A stretch of 28,875 nucleotides of DNA from Mesostigma viride (taxonomy: Eukaryota > Streptophyta > Mesostigmatophyceae > Mesostigmatales > Mesostigmataceae), in NCBI GenBank assembly GCA_009746045.1, contig RPFO01001337.1, positions 1 through 28,875 of the forward strand. Direction: 5' to 3'. Shown piece after piece: positions 1-10,104 of the stretch (the first letter of the stretch is position 1; every line of letters starts with the position of its first letter). The translations under genes were made by a program, and so were the position numbers. The notes below the pieces were generated by a model that saw nothing but the letters and a program-made list of their open reading frames with translations, was not told where the DNA came from and made no database searches.

Positions 1-20
1 ACCATCGGCCAGGATAGGCA

Positions 21-1569
21 AACAGCCAGGTGCTTTTCAAGCTGCCCCAGGGACTAGGTCTTATTACCGCGCAGGGGCTGCAGTCGGGCATTTACCCTCC
101 GGACGTGGCAGACCATTGGGAGGCCACCTCGCTACCACCGCTGAGGTTAGGCGGCAGTTAGACCGCACCCAGCCTGACTTGTCGCAGGAGTGGGAGCTGG
201 GGGAGTTGGTCTTGTTTCACAAGGAGAATTCCTTTGGTAAGCGGGGCAGATGCAAGGGCCAGGCATGGTGGTGGATTTGGACTGGGTGCATAGGGGTGAA
301 GGTGCACTGGGAGCATAGGGACTATCTCTCCCGTGGGATAAGGTGTATCGGTACAAGGCGTCCGATGCCCAGGTCCAGGCGGCCAAGGAGCACAGCCGCC
401 AGCTCGGTTGGGATGTGGATAGCCGGCCGGCCAAGCGGGCCCGGCTGGAACCTGTCCTACCCACCCCACTTGGGGTGGCTGTGCATGATGCGCTTGTTGC
501 CCACCCCCCTGCAGGCGCCGCGCCGGAGCAAGTCCCCGGGGTCGACGCGGGGGCGCTACCGCAGCCCCTCCCCGCGACCCCAGCAGCGCCCACCGTGGCG
601 GCGCCGGAACAATCGTCAGGCGCGGGCGTGGGCTCCCAGCTGGCCCACGTCCTCCGACAGCTGAAGCTCAAGGCGGCGGCAGCGGGGGGTGCGGCACAAG
701 TCAGCCGCGTCATGCCAGATAAGTGCCCCACGGTTGTGACTGACGCTCATGATGTTCCCTCTAGGCATATTGCGGCCATAGATACCATGGCAGGCGTGTC
801 TATCACGAGCCCGGCGGCGGCCGAGGCCTATTACCATTTGCTGCCCAGTAGTTGGAAGGAGGTTGCGGGGTTTGACGGGCAGCGGGCCTATAAGGTTGCT
901 GGGCAGGTGCTCATGCCCATCCTAGGGGTAGATGTCCCTGTGCAAGTGCTAGAGGGTTACAAGGGTATCACTCTCATCGGTAACCCTTTTGTTTCCCTCC
1001 CCGGGTTTTCTGTGTCAGCCGGCTTGGTGACCCTCGAGGGGGTGGGGAGCATAGGCTTGTACCAATATCACGTAGCGCTTGCAGCCCTCACGGGCCGGGG
1101 TCCCCCCGAGGCTATTAATCACCCTGAGGATTATGCCACTGCAGTAGGGGCCATTCGCGGGGCGGAATATACGGCAGAGCCGCTGGTAGCCGATGTCACG
1201 CAGCCGCAGAAGTGTCACCCCAGCAGTCTTGGCATTTTTCCCTGGAGCATCGCCACTAAATCTCCTATTAGTTATCCGCAGTTTAAGGAGGACTGCCGTG
1301 ACCCTGTCAAGTTCCATAAGTGGCGCGCGGCTTTCTTGCGCGCGCAGCTGGAGTGGGCGATGTATGGGGTGTATGGGGAGTTGATGGAGGTGCCGCAAGG
1401 GGCGGTAAAGCTGAACTTGAAGTTTGTGCTCAAGTATAAGCAGGTCCTCCCCACTGACCCTGTCACATTTCATGTACGGCCCTGTGTCACGAATTTAGGG
1501 GCTCGTCTGAGTTGTCGGAGGAGGAATTGTTTACGCCCGGGCTGTCGCAGACCACTAGCCGGGTGTTAA
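21..1569 (+). pseudogene. Copia-like pol, partial: integrase C-terminus, protease-like domain, start of RT (copy 1)
   Basis: This is the copy-1 counterpart of the second half of the pol segment at 17,177-19,417. It starts inside the integrase because the window begins there. The open frame is broken by small deletions relative to the other copy near 126, 245, 297 and 327, so only the part from about 343 to 1,569 stays in one frame. The encoded order is the integrase C-terminal region, a Pro/Ala-rich linker, a retropepsin-like domain (Asp codon at 781, I-D-T-M-A-G motif) and the N-terminal palm of the reverse transcriptase. The frame is lost at the G4 run near 1,498, where translation would have to move to the frame of the RT segment. 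The small deletions lie at the window edge and may be sequencing errors. Confidence 0.8.
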
Positions 1570-2318
1570 CATCGGTGTTCTTGGGGCTGTTGGATCGGGG
1601 TTTGGACTATGCCATGGCCTGCTCAGATTTTCAGCGGGCCTTTCTCCATAGCGACCCGACAGTGGCCGAGGAAGTGTGGCGTGGCACGGTGTATGTGGTC
1701 AAGGTCCCTTTTGTGTGGCAGGGGGAGCTGCGGTGTGTGTACTTGCGGCTTCTCCTTGGTGTGGAGGGCCTGCAGTCTAGCCCCATCATCTTAATTCGCA
1801 AGACGGCTGAACGCATCTTTGCTAGCATGGGGGCGGTGTTTTCCCGCATCGATAGCAACCTCTTTCACATCCACACACCCAACCCACACGAGCCCGCGTT
1901 CATGCAATGGCATGGGGATGACTGGCGGCTTATTGGACCCCGGGCGTGGGTCCGGCAGTTCATAACCGCTGTGGCCAAGCTTTTGCCCACTAGCCGCACG
2001 TTGTGGCTGGACCCCGACACCCCCGTCCCTTTCTGTGGCCTAACCTACACTTTGCACCGCACACCGGTTGGCTGGTGCATTGACATGGCGGTCAAGCAGG
2101 AATACGCCGACAAGCTCGCGCAATCGCTGCCTGAGCGGCTGGATGCGTCCGCAGGACCGCAACTGCGCGGCCAGCTCAGTGGGGTGGCTCGCGGGCACGG
2201 TGCGACCCGACCTGTCCATCTACGCGCGTGCGCCCGACGCCGTGCTTGCGGGCATGGGAGCGCAGCATCTTCGGACGCAAGTCTTGGCGTCACCGGGCCT
2301 GCGCGTGTGGGGGGTTGA
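1512..2318 (+). pseudogene. Copia-like reverse transcriptase segment (copy 1)
   Basis: Reverse transcriptase core of a Ty1/copia-type pol, which copies element RNA into DNA. It shows the first palm motif S-D-F-Q-R-A-F-L (family form D-x-x-x-A-F-L), the L-L-G-V-E-G-L-Q-S-S-P motif (family L-Y-G-L-K-Q-A-P-R) and a catalytic H-G-D-D box in place of the usual Y-V-D-D. Meaningful homology ends near 2,182, at a G4 run; the remaining residues to the stop are out of frame, and the coding potential continues in the RNase H frame. It is the same in sequence as 19,360-20,166 as far as read. Confidence 0.85.
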
Positions 2319-2817
2319 TATCACCCGCCCGGTGGCAATGACCATTTACTCTGACGCGAACCTGGAGTCGCGCACCATCACGCAGCTGCGCGCGCGGGAG
2401 GCGGCCATCTTTTTTCTTGATAGCCCCACTGGGCAGCCCACTATTGTCGACAGGTATAGCCGCATCCATCAGCGGGTAGTGGTAGACAGCAATCGCGCGG
2501 AGTGTCGCGCGTTCATTTCCGCTGTCGACCATGTGTGTTATGTGCAGCATCTTTTGCAATGGATTGCGGATAAGGCCCGCGTGGCGCTGTCGCTCCGCAT
2601 GCGGCTGTGCACAGATAGCAAGTCAATAATTGAGTTTCTGAATAACCCGCTCGCCTCCACCACCGAACTAGATTACCTTGTGTTGGCCGAGTCCGCCACA
2701 GTGTTGGATGAGCGGCGGTGAATCCCCGAGAGCGAGAATATTGCCGATGCCTTGACCAAGCCAGCGATGCTGTCGGGGCCTCAGTACAAGCTGCTGCGGC
2801 AGCTCATGATGACATGA
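2182..2817 (+). pseudogene. Copia-like RNase H segment with in-frame TGA (copy 1)
   Basis: RNase H domain that degrades the RNA strand during reverse transcription. The leading connection motif reads W-L-A-G-T-V-R-P-D-L, followed by S-D-A (first catalytic Asp), R-A-E-C (Glu) and C-T-D-S (Asp). An in-frame TGA at 2,719-2,721 interrupts it. The same frame then continues with the diagnostic copia C-terminus N-I-A-D-A-L-T-K-P and stops at 2,815-2,817. Twin of 20,030-20,665. Confidence 0.85.
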
Positions 2818-3118
2818 GTTTTTTTTTACAATGTGACCTGTCGTCTTTTTGCATGGGAATGGGCGCTTCTTTCATCTGTGAATACATTTCCCTAGACCTG
2901 ACAGGCGGCCAGTGTGCCTACTAATGATGCATGTGGTGCAGTTGCACCCAAGTAGAAAAGGAGGCCGGGAGCAAAGCCCGGGTGTTTTTGGCGTGCTCAG
3001 ATCCCAGCGCCGGTAGGGCACCCTCCTTGGGGTTTAGGATTTGGGGACGGCCAGTGTGCCGTTACGTGTTTCTCTACTTGAACGTACGTAGGGTCAGTGC
3101 TACCCTATTGCCCCTCGC
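2818..3118 (+). other. Non-coding DNA downstream of copia pol
   Basis: No gene is seen. It holds a T8-9 run just after the pol stop, a G/C hairpin followed by T5 near 2,964-2,990 (CCGGG / CCCGG arms), and a 12-base word GGCCAGTGTGCC present twice (2,907 and 3,049). I compared it by eye with the DNA upstream of gag (15,000-15,470) and found no shared LTR, so the 3' boundary of the copia element is undefined. Confidence 0.5.
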
Positions 3119-3146
3119 TTTAAATAATTTATGATAATTATTTAAA
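3119..3146. repeat. Perfect AT palindrome (11-bp arms)
   Basis: TTTAAATAATT, a 6-base loop, then AATTATTTAAA. It sits at the junction between the copia 3' flank and the next element fragment. A twin lies in copy 2 near 20,965-20,992. Function unknown; it may be an insertion hotspot or the remnant of an AT-rich element end. Confidence 0.8.
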
Positions 3147-3939
3147 AAGAAAGCTTTCCTCACAAGGACACCACTGTATTCGTGGGGCTGCAGTTGCCCA
3201 AGTTCCCCAACGAGTTGAGGGCCAGGCTCACTCCTCTGAGGGTGTTGGTACCCATATTGGGGGCCAACTGGGGGCCTGTCAAGGCCTTTCTGCAGCTTTG
3301 GTGGGCATACAGTAACTGGCTGTGTCGCCACAAGACAGCTAGTGGCTGGGTCCTTGACCCCCTCCGCCAGGCTGTGGTTACCCTGTCCTTCCCTGCTCAG
3401 TGCATTCGGTTTTCTGCTGAGTTGGGCAAGGCTGCTGAGACCTGCATGGATATTCAGGTCAGCAGGAACTGGCCAGATCGATCTGGTGGCCATGGTGGAG
3501 CATTTTCCCGTGTTCGGAATGAAGGGGAAGGATACGAAGAGGGGGGATTGGTTCACTCTGTGAAGGGTCGGAGTGATGGGCTTGGAGATTGGGCTGTGGA
3601 GTGAGGTGGGTAACCAGAATGGATGAGGCCAGTTCTGATGTCCAGTCCAGATTTCCAGAAGTTCCAGATTCCAGGGTTTCATGGTAGTCATTGCAGTTGT
3701 ATTATCCAGGCACTGCTGCCTGTGTTTTGGATCCCTTGATGTCATTACAATTTTGTGAGAGTTGTTAATTCAGGGTTGATCATGATCAGATGATGATGAG
3801 ATAGGAGGCCCCTTTGGGGATGTAAAAACCCACCTGCTTGTCCCAAGAGGTGGTGGACTTCCTGTTTATTGTTGTGTTGTTCTTGTGGAGGTTGTTGTTT
3901 TATTCTTCTTGGCTTCTAGGAACTGGGAGTTCCTGTCTT
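3147..3939 (+). other. Internal-region remnant of an LTR retrotransposon, no recognisable domain
   Basis: This stretch leads directly into a polypurine tract and LTR, so it is probably the 3' end of the internal region of that element. Reading frames of 140 codons (3,182-3,604, +) and 223 codons (3,074-3,745, -) are present, but neither shows a motif I recognise. Both overlap the same DNA and I do not call either a gene. Confidence 0.5.
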
Positions 3940-3951
3940 GAGGGGGAGATA
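3940..3951 (+). promoter_or_regulatory. Polypurine tract
   Basis: GAGGGGGAGATA abuts the TGTAACA start of the LTR. In LTR retrotransposons this tract primes plus-strand DNA synthesis and lies immediately 5' of the 3' LTR, which is what is seen here. Confidence 0.75.
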
Positions 3952-4649
3952 TGTAACAACCAAATGTTACATCCAAAGTTTTCCTACTGTTGATCTTATT
4001 ATGAGTTCTTGGGGACAATTATTTGGAAAGTTAGGAGGCTTCGACGTAAGATTGATATTGGGCCTGCTGAGATCTGTCGAATTATTGTTCTACCCTAGCT
4101 CATTGGTCGTGGCCTGATCCACGTGGGGTACTTTGCATGGTTTAGTTCAGCCAGTCATAGATTCCTTCTGTTGTACCTGGTGGATTTGATTCCAGGTCAC
4201 GGGGATTCTGTAGTGCTGGCCTTGTGTTGTGTTGTGGATTCTGAGGACAGGATCTTACCTTGAGTGATCCTCACATTTGATTGGTCCTTTCGGGTTAGGA
4301 TTGAGCCGACTCTGCATGCACGATGACTTTTATCCTGTTTGTGGAGGTCGTGGAACCAAGCGTACGTGGGAACCAAACCTATGGTGTAATTCAAGGATTT
4401 CCTTGTTTCATCAAGCAAACAACCCTTGCCAAAAGTCAACTATAACTTCAACAGATAGTCGACTTGGAGACAACTTGTCTGTTGTGTCTAACAAGGGTGG
4501 GGACTCAATCCCTTAACTGTTGAAGCTTCATCTTCATTGCTTCTCTGGACGTGAAGTTATCTATCAAGACTCTAACCCAGGTATAAAGATCTTTTCACGC
4601 TAATGCTTATACTGAGGCTGTTGCAAACACAACATTTTTAGTCGTTACA
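3952..4649 (+). repeat. 698-bp 3' LTR (copy 1)
   Basis: It begins TGTAACAAC and ends GTCGTTACA, so the termini form an imperfect inverted repeat with the canonical TG...CA ends. It is preceded by a polypurine tract and contains a TATAAA box at 4,582-4,587, about 60 bases from the 3' end. The element body upstream is truncated and no 5' LTR is in the window, so this is a 3' LTR attached to a stub. Superfamily (Ty3/gypsy or other) cannot be set without pol. Twin at 21,798-22,495. Confidence 0.8.
4582..4587 (+). promoter_or_regulatory. TATA box inside LTR
   Basis: TATAAA within AGGTATAAAGATC near the 3' end of the LTR, in the position expected for the RNA polymerase II promoter of an LTR element. 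Same in copy 2 at 22,428-22,433. Confidence 0.5.
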
Positions 4650-4760
4650 CTTGCGCGCCAAAAGTAACCGCCGCTACCGAAGCTGAGGCCTGAGGCCGAA
4701 CACTAAACATGCAAAAGGCACAGGTGCTGCTGCCTTTGTACCGGGCAGTTTGATAGCACA

Positions 4761-5540
4761 GTGCTGGCATTTACTAGCTGCATGGAAAGTAGAGCGATGG
4801 CGCACGGTCGAGGCAAGGAACCTGGCCTCGGAATAAACTACGATGACATGTCAGATACGGAGTACGAAGACGCCCGAGCACGACATCTTGCTAGCTTGGA
4901 GCTAGATGATGATGCTGACAACAATGACGGTGGGGACGAGGAGCCTACTGGCCCCGACAACAGTGGGGACGAGTGGGATGGTGATGCAAAGCGGGACAAG
5001 GCTGCCGTTTGGGAGTTCGTCAAGAAGGAGCGCATTGTAGTGAGCGGCCTGCTGACGAACAACTACAAGCAATCCTGCCTTCAGTGCGGCATTACCTGGA
5101 AGGGGAGCGCCACTAGGGCAAAGCTCCACATCGTGGGCAAGCCTTGGTGCCGGGATGTGAAGCCTTGCCCCAATCCGCCGAAGGCATATAGGGCGTATTT
5201 GCAGGGCATTTTCAGGGCCAAGGACCTTCAGAGGCGTGGCCAAGCGGACCACATGGAGCTCGTGACCAAGCGCCGGGCAGCGACTCAACTGGGATGGCCT
5301 CGTGGAGGGCAGCGCCTCTGAGTGGCACGACGCCCAGGTTGGCTCTTCACAACAGCACAGCTCGAGCAGACCTGAGGCGTCCGAGGAGGACCTGACCATG
5401 CCGCAGATGATGAAGCTGGATAAGCTGCAGCTGGACCTTGCATTGTGCAAGGGTTTTATTTCTGCTGGTATCCCTTTCAATGTCCTTAACAATGATGCAT
5501 TTCGTGCTGCATTGACATTGTATGTATGGCATGATGGTGG
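4761..5540 (+). pseudogene. hAT transposase N-terminal fragment with BED-like zinc finger (copy 1)
   Basis: An acidic N-terminus (residues 28-78, Asp/Glu-rich) is followed by a BED-like zinc finger candidate with C106-x2-C109-x13-H123-x6-C130, the DNA-binding module typical of hAT transposases. The first frame ends at 5,321. Coding sense continues in another frame from about 5,285 with a segment containing S-A-G-I-P-F-N-V-L-N-N-D-A-F-R, which fits the conserved G-I-P-F...F-R region near the start of the hAT catalytic domain. The gene is then cut off by the tandem repeat that starts near 5,500; no catalytic DDE part or C-terminal dimerisation domain is present. The frame change could be a frameshift or an unrecognised intron. 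Start codon uncertain: ATGs lie at codons 1, 8 and 13. Confidence 0.7.
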
Positions 5541-6150
5541 TGGCTGCCTGCATATATGCATGGTGCATGACATTGTATGTATGGCATGGTGGTGGCTGCC
5601 TGCATGTCTCGAGAGCTTTAGATAGATAGGATTTTACATCTCATATGATGATGGATGACATTGTATGTATGGTATGGTGGTGGCCGCCTGCATATGTGCT
5701 TATGGCATGGTGCATGACAGTGTATGGCATGCCGGTGGTTGCCTGCATGCATGTCTCAAGAGCTTTAGATAGATAGGATTTTACATCTCATATGATGATG
5801 CATGACATTGTATGTATGGCATGGTGGTGGCTGCCTGCATATGTGTTTATGTATGGCATGGTGCATGACAGTGTATGGCATGTCGGTGGTTGCCTGCATG
5901 CATGTCTCAAGAACTGTAGATAGATAGGATTTTACATCTCATATGATGATGCATGACGTTGTATGTATGGCATGGTCAGGTGGCTGCCTGCGTATGTGTT
6001 TATGGCATGGTGCATGACAGTGTATGGCATGGTGGTTGCCTGCTGCAATGATGCATGTCTCAAGAACTTTAGATAGATGGGATTTTACATCTCATATGAT
6101 GATGCATGTTCATGGCATGGGTGGTGATGCTACCTGCATTTGTTTATTGC
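5505..6150 (+). repeat. Tandem satellite, about 147-153 bp period (copy 1)
   Basis: About four and a half units. The landmark GATGATG(C/G)ATG recurs at 5,647, 5,794, 5,945 and 6,098. Each unit carries GTATGTATGGCATGGTGG, a GCCTGCAT block, TCTCAAGA, TAGATAGATAGGATTTTACA and CTCATATGATG. Units are themselves built from shorter imperfect TG/CATG words. It directly truncates the hAT fragment. Twin at 23,340-24,000. Confidence 0.9.
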
Positions 6151-6581
6151 CATGTTGGTTTTGGCCTTTTGGGCTTCTGGGTGGAGGAACTGGACCTTCT
6201 TGCCGTATGACTTAGCAATTAGTCATAATTAAGGAATAATAAAGAATTAGGTCAATTAGCATTAATAAAATAATGGTTCATCATGGTGGCTGCAGTTGTG
6301 TTTAGTAGGGCATGGTGCATGACATCGTATGCATGGAATAAAGATTAGTTCAATTATACCAATGGGTGAGTATATATCACACTTCATGCAACTATAGACA
6401 ACCAAGTGAGTGTCAATAGGCTATGACCAGTCTACGTGCATTGCATTGGTATTCATCAAGTTTGAGACATAAGCAAGAGTTTTTGAGAGGCACACCCATG
6501 GGATAAACACCTTAGAATATTTTATCCTGTTTGAAAATCCACTTTTCCGGTCAAAAAACCACTTTTTGAGCTTTTGGCGTA
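6151..6581. other. AT-rich DNA, no gene seen
   Basis: AT-rich sequence without a coding signal or recognisable RNA. It ends at the TTAA tandem tail of the minus-strand element next to it and is probably the target DNA of that insertion. Confidence 0.5.
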
Positions 6582-6713
6582 TAATTAATTAATTAATTAA
6601 TTAATTAAACTCGTGCTCCCGTTGGGGAGTCACGGAGCACCGAAGTGCTTTTAATCCCTGTGTGTGCACTACAGGAGAAAGGGCAGAGACCCCCAGTCTC
6701 CTTCATGCCAAAG
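6582..6713 (-). repeat. 3' tail repeat of a LINE/SINE family ending in (TTAA)n, minus orientation
   Basis: Read on the minus strand it runs GGGGTCTCTGCCC, a TGCACACACAGGGATTAAAAG block, the hairpin AAGCACTTCGGTGCT, a second hairpin (GTGCTCCGTGACTCCCC / GGGAGCAC) and a tail of about six TTAA units. Clearly related copies lie at 10,505-10,615 (+) and 14,876-15,000 (+). The position, 300 bases downstream of a LINE ORF1 on the same strand, makes it the likely 3' end of that LINE. Confidence 0.8.
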
Positions 6714-7010
6714 GCATGCCACAGCTGCAATCGGGCGCGGCTAGCTAAAAGGACAGGCTAACGATCCGGCAAACTGTGGGTGCAATAAGACCCATGTGAG
6801 CATATCATAGCAAGGAGCGTGGGCAAGTAATCTGAACATAGCCAGGGCGTAGCATGGCTGTACTAGGACTAGGCTAAGGCTATGGCTGGTTGTGTACCGT
6901 GCGTTGGCGGCACGTGACTAGGTGTGTTGGCACAGCTATAGGCAACATTCTAGGCATGGCTGCCTTAGCGGCAGTGACGCCAATGGTTACAAGCTAGGGC
7001 TATTGCTATT
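6714..7010 (-). other. Region between LINE ORF1 stop and 3' tail; ORF2 missing
   Basis: About 300 bases with no open frame of note and no endonuclease or reverse transcriptase motifs. In a full L1-type element several kilobases of ORF2 would lie here, so the element is either internally deleted or naturally ORF1-only. Confidence 0.5.
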
Positions 7011-8379
7011 CTAGCCCGCTGGGGGCGTCCACATCTTGTGGTTGATCATCAGCTCCCCGCCCCTCCAGTACACCTTGGGCTTCTGGGGGTCCTGCTTATG
7101 GCGGAGGTATTCCTGCCACAGGTCCCGTCGCTGCTGTTGCTGAGCGGGGGTGAGGTCGTCATCCAGCGTCCAGGTGAGGTCGTGCAACCGCTTGCGACGA
7201 GAGAGGAACCGCTGCTTCTCCTCATGCAGGGGAGGGGAAGGTGAGTAGGACTGGTGGGGGGGCCGCCTTGTCCCGTGAGTGGGGGAGGCGGTGGCACCCA
7301 CGCAGTTCTACCTCACCTACCAGGCCCATGAGGGTAAGAAGCTGGTTCTTGAGCTCGTCAGCAAGAGAGGTTGACGTCTCACCTGGCTTCTGGGGGAAGC
7401 GACGTAGCACCACTCGGCACTCGCGGCGAGCGCGGTCGGTGACCTCCCGTTGCTGGGCCTGGCGGTGGTCCTCCAGCTCCTGGAGCTTTGTGGCGATGGC
7501 GTCGGTGGTGGAGGCGGTCGCTGACCGCAGCAGGTCCGCGTAGGAGAGCGGCGGGAGGCCGCCAGCATCCTGCCGGGGTGGCTGGGATGCAATGGTGGCC
7601 GTCTGCTCCGCTATCTTGGGGACCTGTGTGGCCAGGGCCTCGGTGTGGGCGGTGATGGCCTCAAGCTTCTTCAGGAGCACGCCACACTTGCCCTCCACCT
7701 GGTTAAGGCGAGAGACAAGTGCAGCATGCGTTTCCGAAGCCTGCGCCGTGGTGTGTAGCGCCGTGAACTGGGGTTGTAGCTTGTGGACGACCTTGGTTTC
7801 CACGTTGGAGACCCGGGCCTCGACCTTGTTGAGCGTGGTGTTCAGCGATGTCAGCTGCTCGGCCAGCGGCCAGGTCACGTGCTCCTCCAGCACTGCGCGG
7901 ATGTCATCCTTGCCGAGGGAGGAAGCCGATGGGGCTGCCGGCTGTGCGGGGGCTGGGGTACTGCGGAGCGTTCTGGTGATGTCGCCGAGGCGGATCTGGA
8001 ATTGGCTGGTCAGGATAATCAGGCGTTGTTCTACTTCGTCCAAAGCATAGAGCCAGGACATGTCTCCATTGTAGTCGATAGCCGCCCCCACCTTGGGCAC
8101 TAAGAGCTTCCGCTCCTGTTCGAGGAACTGGAGAACCTCGATGCATGCCTGCGGCGACAATTCTTGCCACCGGGTGAAGGCGAAGCGTCGGTCGCCGGGG
8201 AGGAACTCGCTAAATTTTCGATCGTGGCAGGGTTTCTTGGGCTCAGGCGAGGCGCTTGGCGAGGGTTTGGCGGGTAAGCCTGTCGGCTGAACAATGGCGA
8301 GGGCGAGAGGGTTGGGCTGGGCGCTGGGAAGCTGTGCCAGCTCCTTTTCCAGCCCTCGTTTTGCTTTGGTAGTCGTCAT
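7011..8379 (-). pseudogene. L1-type LINE ORF1 (RNA-binding coiled-coil protein), one frame break (copy 1)
   Basis: Starts at ATG 8,379 on the minus strand. The first 385 codons contain a Pro/Ala-rich N-terminus, a predicted coiled coil (about residues 159-262, with heptad-like Leu/Val spacing such as V-E-A-R-V-S-N-V-E-T-K-V) and an RRM-like domain from about residue 320 (C-R-V-V-L-R-R-F-P, later P-V-L-L-T-F). A TGA at 7,222-7,224 stops this frame. One base out of phase the protein continues with E-K-Q-R-F-L-S-R-R-K-R-L and T-P-A-Q-Q-Q-Q-R-R-D-L-W, the L1 ORF1 C-terminal domain pattern, to a stop at 7,011. The combined length of about 460 residues suits an ORF1 nucleic-acid chaperone. The break is present in both copies. 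Confidence 0.75.
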
Positions 8380-8690
8380 AGCTGGTCACGTGCGTAACTT
8401 TGGCAATACTGCGTTTCAGCCGTAACCGATTATACTGGCGTGTGCGTCTGGAAAAAGCGCATCGAATGCAAATGGTCTGACCGAATTTGGGGCTCAGACG
8501 CAAAAGATCTGAGCTCCGCCGTCAGCCATACCGCCGTCAGCCATTTTTTTTATCCGCCGTTCTCAGGGATATGTGCTACATTGACTCCCATGGCGTATAA
8601 TACGCGTATAATACGCGTATAATACGCGTATAATACGAAATACGCAATACGCCGAGGTTTTGCCGTATTGCCGTATTGCCGAATTGGCTC
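8380..8690 (-). other. Probable 5' region of the minus-strand LINE
   Basis: Lies upstream of the ORF1 start. It holds a duplicated GCCGTCAGCCAT word (8,518 and 8,533), an 11-bp tandem repeat at 8,593-8,636 and a 9-bp tandem TGCCGTATT (about 8,662-8,680). Short tandem repeats are common in L1 5' UTRs, but a promoter role is inference. Confidence 0.4.
8593..8636. repeat. 11-bp tandem repeat GCGTATAATAC x4
   Basis: Four exact units starting at 8,593, 8,604, 8,615 and 8,626. Each has a TATAAT-like core and a GCG. A degraded version is at about 26,380-26,420 in copy 2. Confidence 0.9.
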
Positions 8691-9500
8691 ACACTGGTAA
8701 CCGCATGATGCAACTGGTCTGCGTGCGTGTTAATTGCATGTCTGATCACAGCATGGCGCGCGACACGTTGTGTCCTCATCGACCTCAGGGGGTCATCAGT
8801 CATTTACATAGCAAAGACCTGTCTCCTTGATAACCTAGCTCAGTGCTGCCGATCATTAGCATGCATTGGCGTGCCGATTGAATCTATTAGCCCGGCACCG
8901 CCACGTGCCTGTTTTTTTTTTTTCCGCCAGCCACCGCCACGTGCAGTATTTTCTATATCAAGGAGACAACCAGCGCAGGCCAGAAATCGGGAGAATCCGG
9001 ACCATGGTAGCTCGAGCCTGCATGCCGTTATCTTGTCCGCGTGTTCGAGTCGTTCATATATATATATCAGTACTTATTTTATGCTAATTTACTGTTCATG
9101 CGATCAGTGGATCTTCAATGGCTTTCAGCTGCTCCCTGAGCAACCCCGCGCCCGCCCATGCGCCCCCCACTATTTAACCCGCCCGGCGCGATGCCTGGGT
9201 GGTCAGTCGCCGCGCCCGGCTGGCGCTAGCACATGCAGGCCCGCCGCGCGCCGCGGGGAGCGGCCGATCCGGGATCGCCCTGTACCCGTACGTTGATCAT
9301 GAGCGGCTTCACAAGCATATACTGCCACACACGCGGAGGAGGTGGAGACACTTGCCGCAGAGATTAATTAATCACGGCCGCAAATTCAACCAGCACAAGG
9401 CGGCATATGGCGGTCCCTCGACCGGCGGTCTCACCGGATGATAGGAAACGCTAAGGGCTGACACCCTTTACTTTTTCTTTCTTTATTATTGTCATTATTA
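8691..9500. other. No gene recognised; paired CACGTG sites
   Basis: Reading frames here (such as 8,727-9,296) lack recognisable domains. Visible items: CACCGCCACGTGC twice (near 8,897 and 8,931) flanking a T12 run, a TATATATATAT run near 9,057, and a GC-rich block at 9,140-9,290. Confidence 0.4.
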
Positions 9501-9504
9501 TTAA

Positions 9505-9695
9505 TATTATTTACATTTTCTTTTCTTTCTTTTTCTTTTGTCCTTTTCCCTTTTAGTTCAGTTTCTTACTTTTTCTTTTAACCCCTTCGTGTCTGTGTGT
9601 CTGTGTTCTCTTTTTCCCTTCTTAGTTTTGGTTGTTGTTTTTCTCTATAAACCTTTTTGGTTTATTACCATCTGTCTCCCTCCATGCAGGTCTTC
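9505..9695 (+). repeat. Inverted repeat, left arm (pyrimidine-rich)
   Basis: The T-rich strand TTTTAACCCCTTCGTGT...TTCTCTTTTTC...TCTATAAAC...TTTTTTGGTTT...TTACCATCTG is found in reverse complement at 10,105-10,305, with the landmarks in the same order and spacing. Similarity by eye is roughly three quarters or better over 170-190 bases. Boundaries are approximate. Confidence 0.75.
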
Positions 9696-10104
9696 CTACA
9701 GATAGCCACGCGGCTCCCACGGTCTTCGCGTCTTTCCTCTCAGACTACCCTAGTCCTTCCACGGCGGTGGATCGCCATGCGTCCAGGAATAGTTGTCTTC
9801 AAAACTGGCCCAGGGTTGCAATCACACAGACCCCAATTTTCAGCTCATTCTGACCACGTTTACTCACATTGAAATGTGGCCATGTGCAAACGAAAAATGA
9901 CCCGTAAAAGCAGTTTTGATCACTTGAACACCACTCCAATTCCAAAGTCCAAGACGCCCCTGCCCACCACAAACTGGACCAAAACAAGTGTAATTAATCA
10001 TAAAGCTCGCCCGCACTGGTCAAGTTACAGATCATTCTGACCTATTTTGCCCATATTACATCAATTTATTGCTGCCACCCTGCATGCTTGGTGCACCATG
10101 GCAT
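9696..10104. other. Spacer between inverted repeat arms
   Basis: About 400 bases with no gene. It contains a repeated CATTCTGACC word (9,844 and 10,032). Confidence 0.5.

Noticed and set aside
1-20. A distinct junction sequence at the window start
   Set aside because: It looks like an error-laden version of the DNA before 17,852 and is too short to interpret.
3074-3745. A 223-codon minus-strand frame (and its copy at 20,920-21,591)
   Set aside because: No domain, it overlaps another frame on the opposite strand, and it lies in an LTR-element stub whose orientation is plus.
5505-6150. Regular repeats resembling a CRISPR array
   Set aside because: Units of about 150 bp are tandem throughout, with no short constant repeat separated by unique spacers, and the context is eukaryotic.
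8727-9296. A 189-codon plus-strand frame
   Set aside because: Low-complexity residues across T-rich and GC-rich blocks, no motif, and it lies in the flank of a minus-strand LINE.
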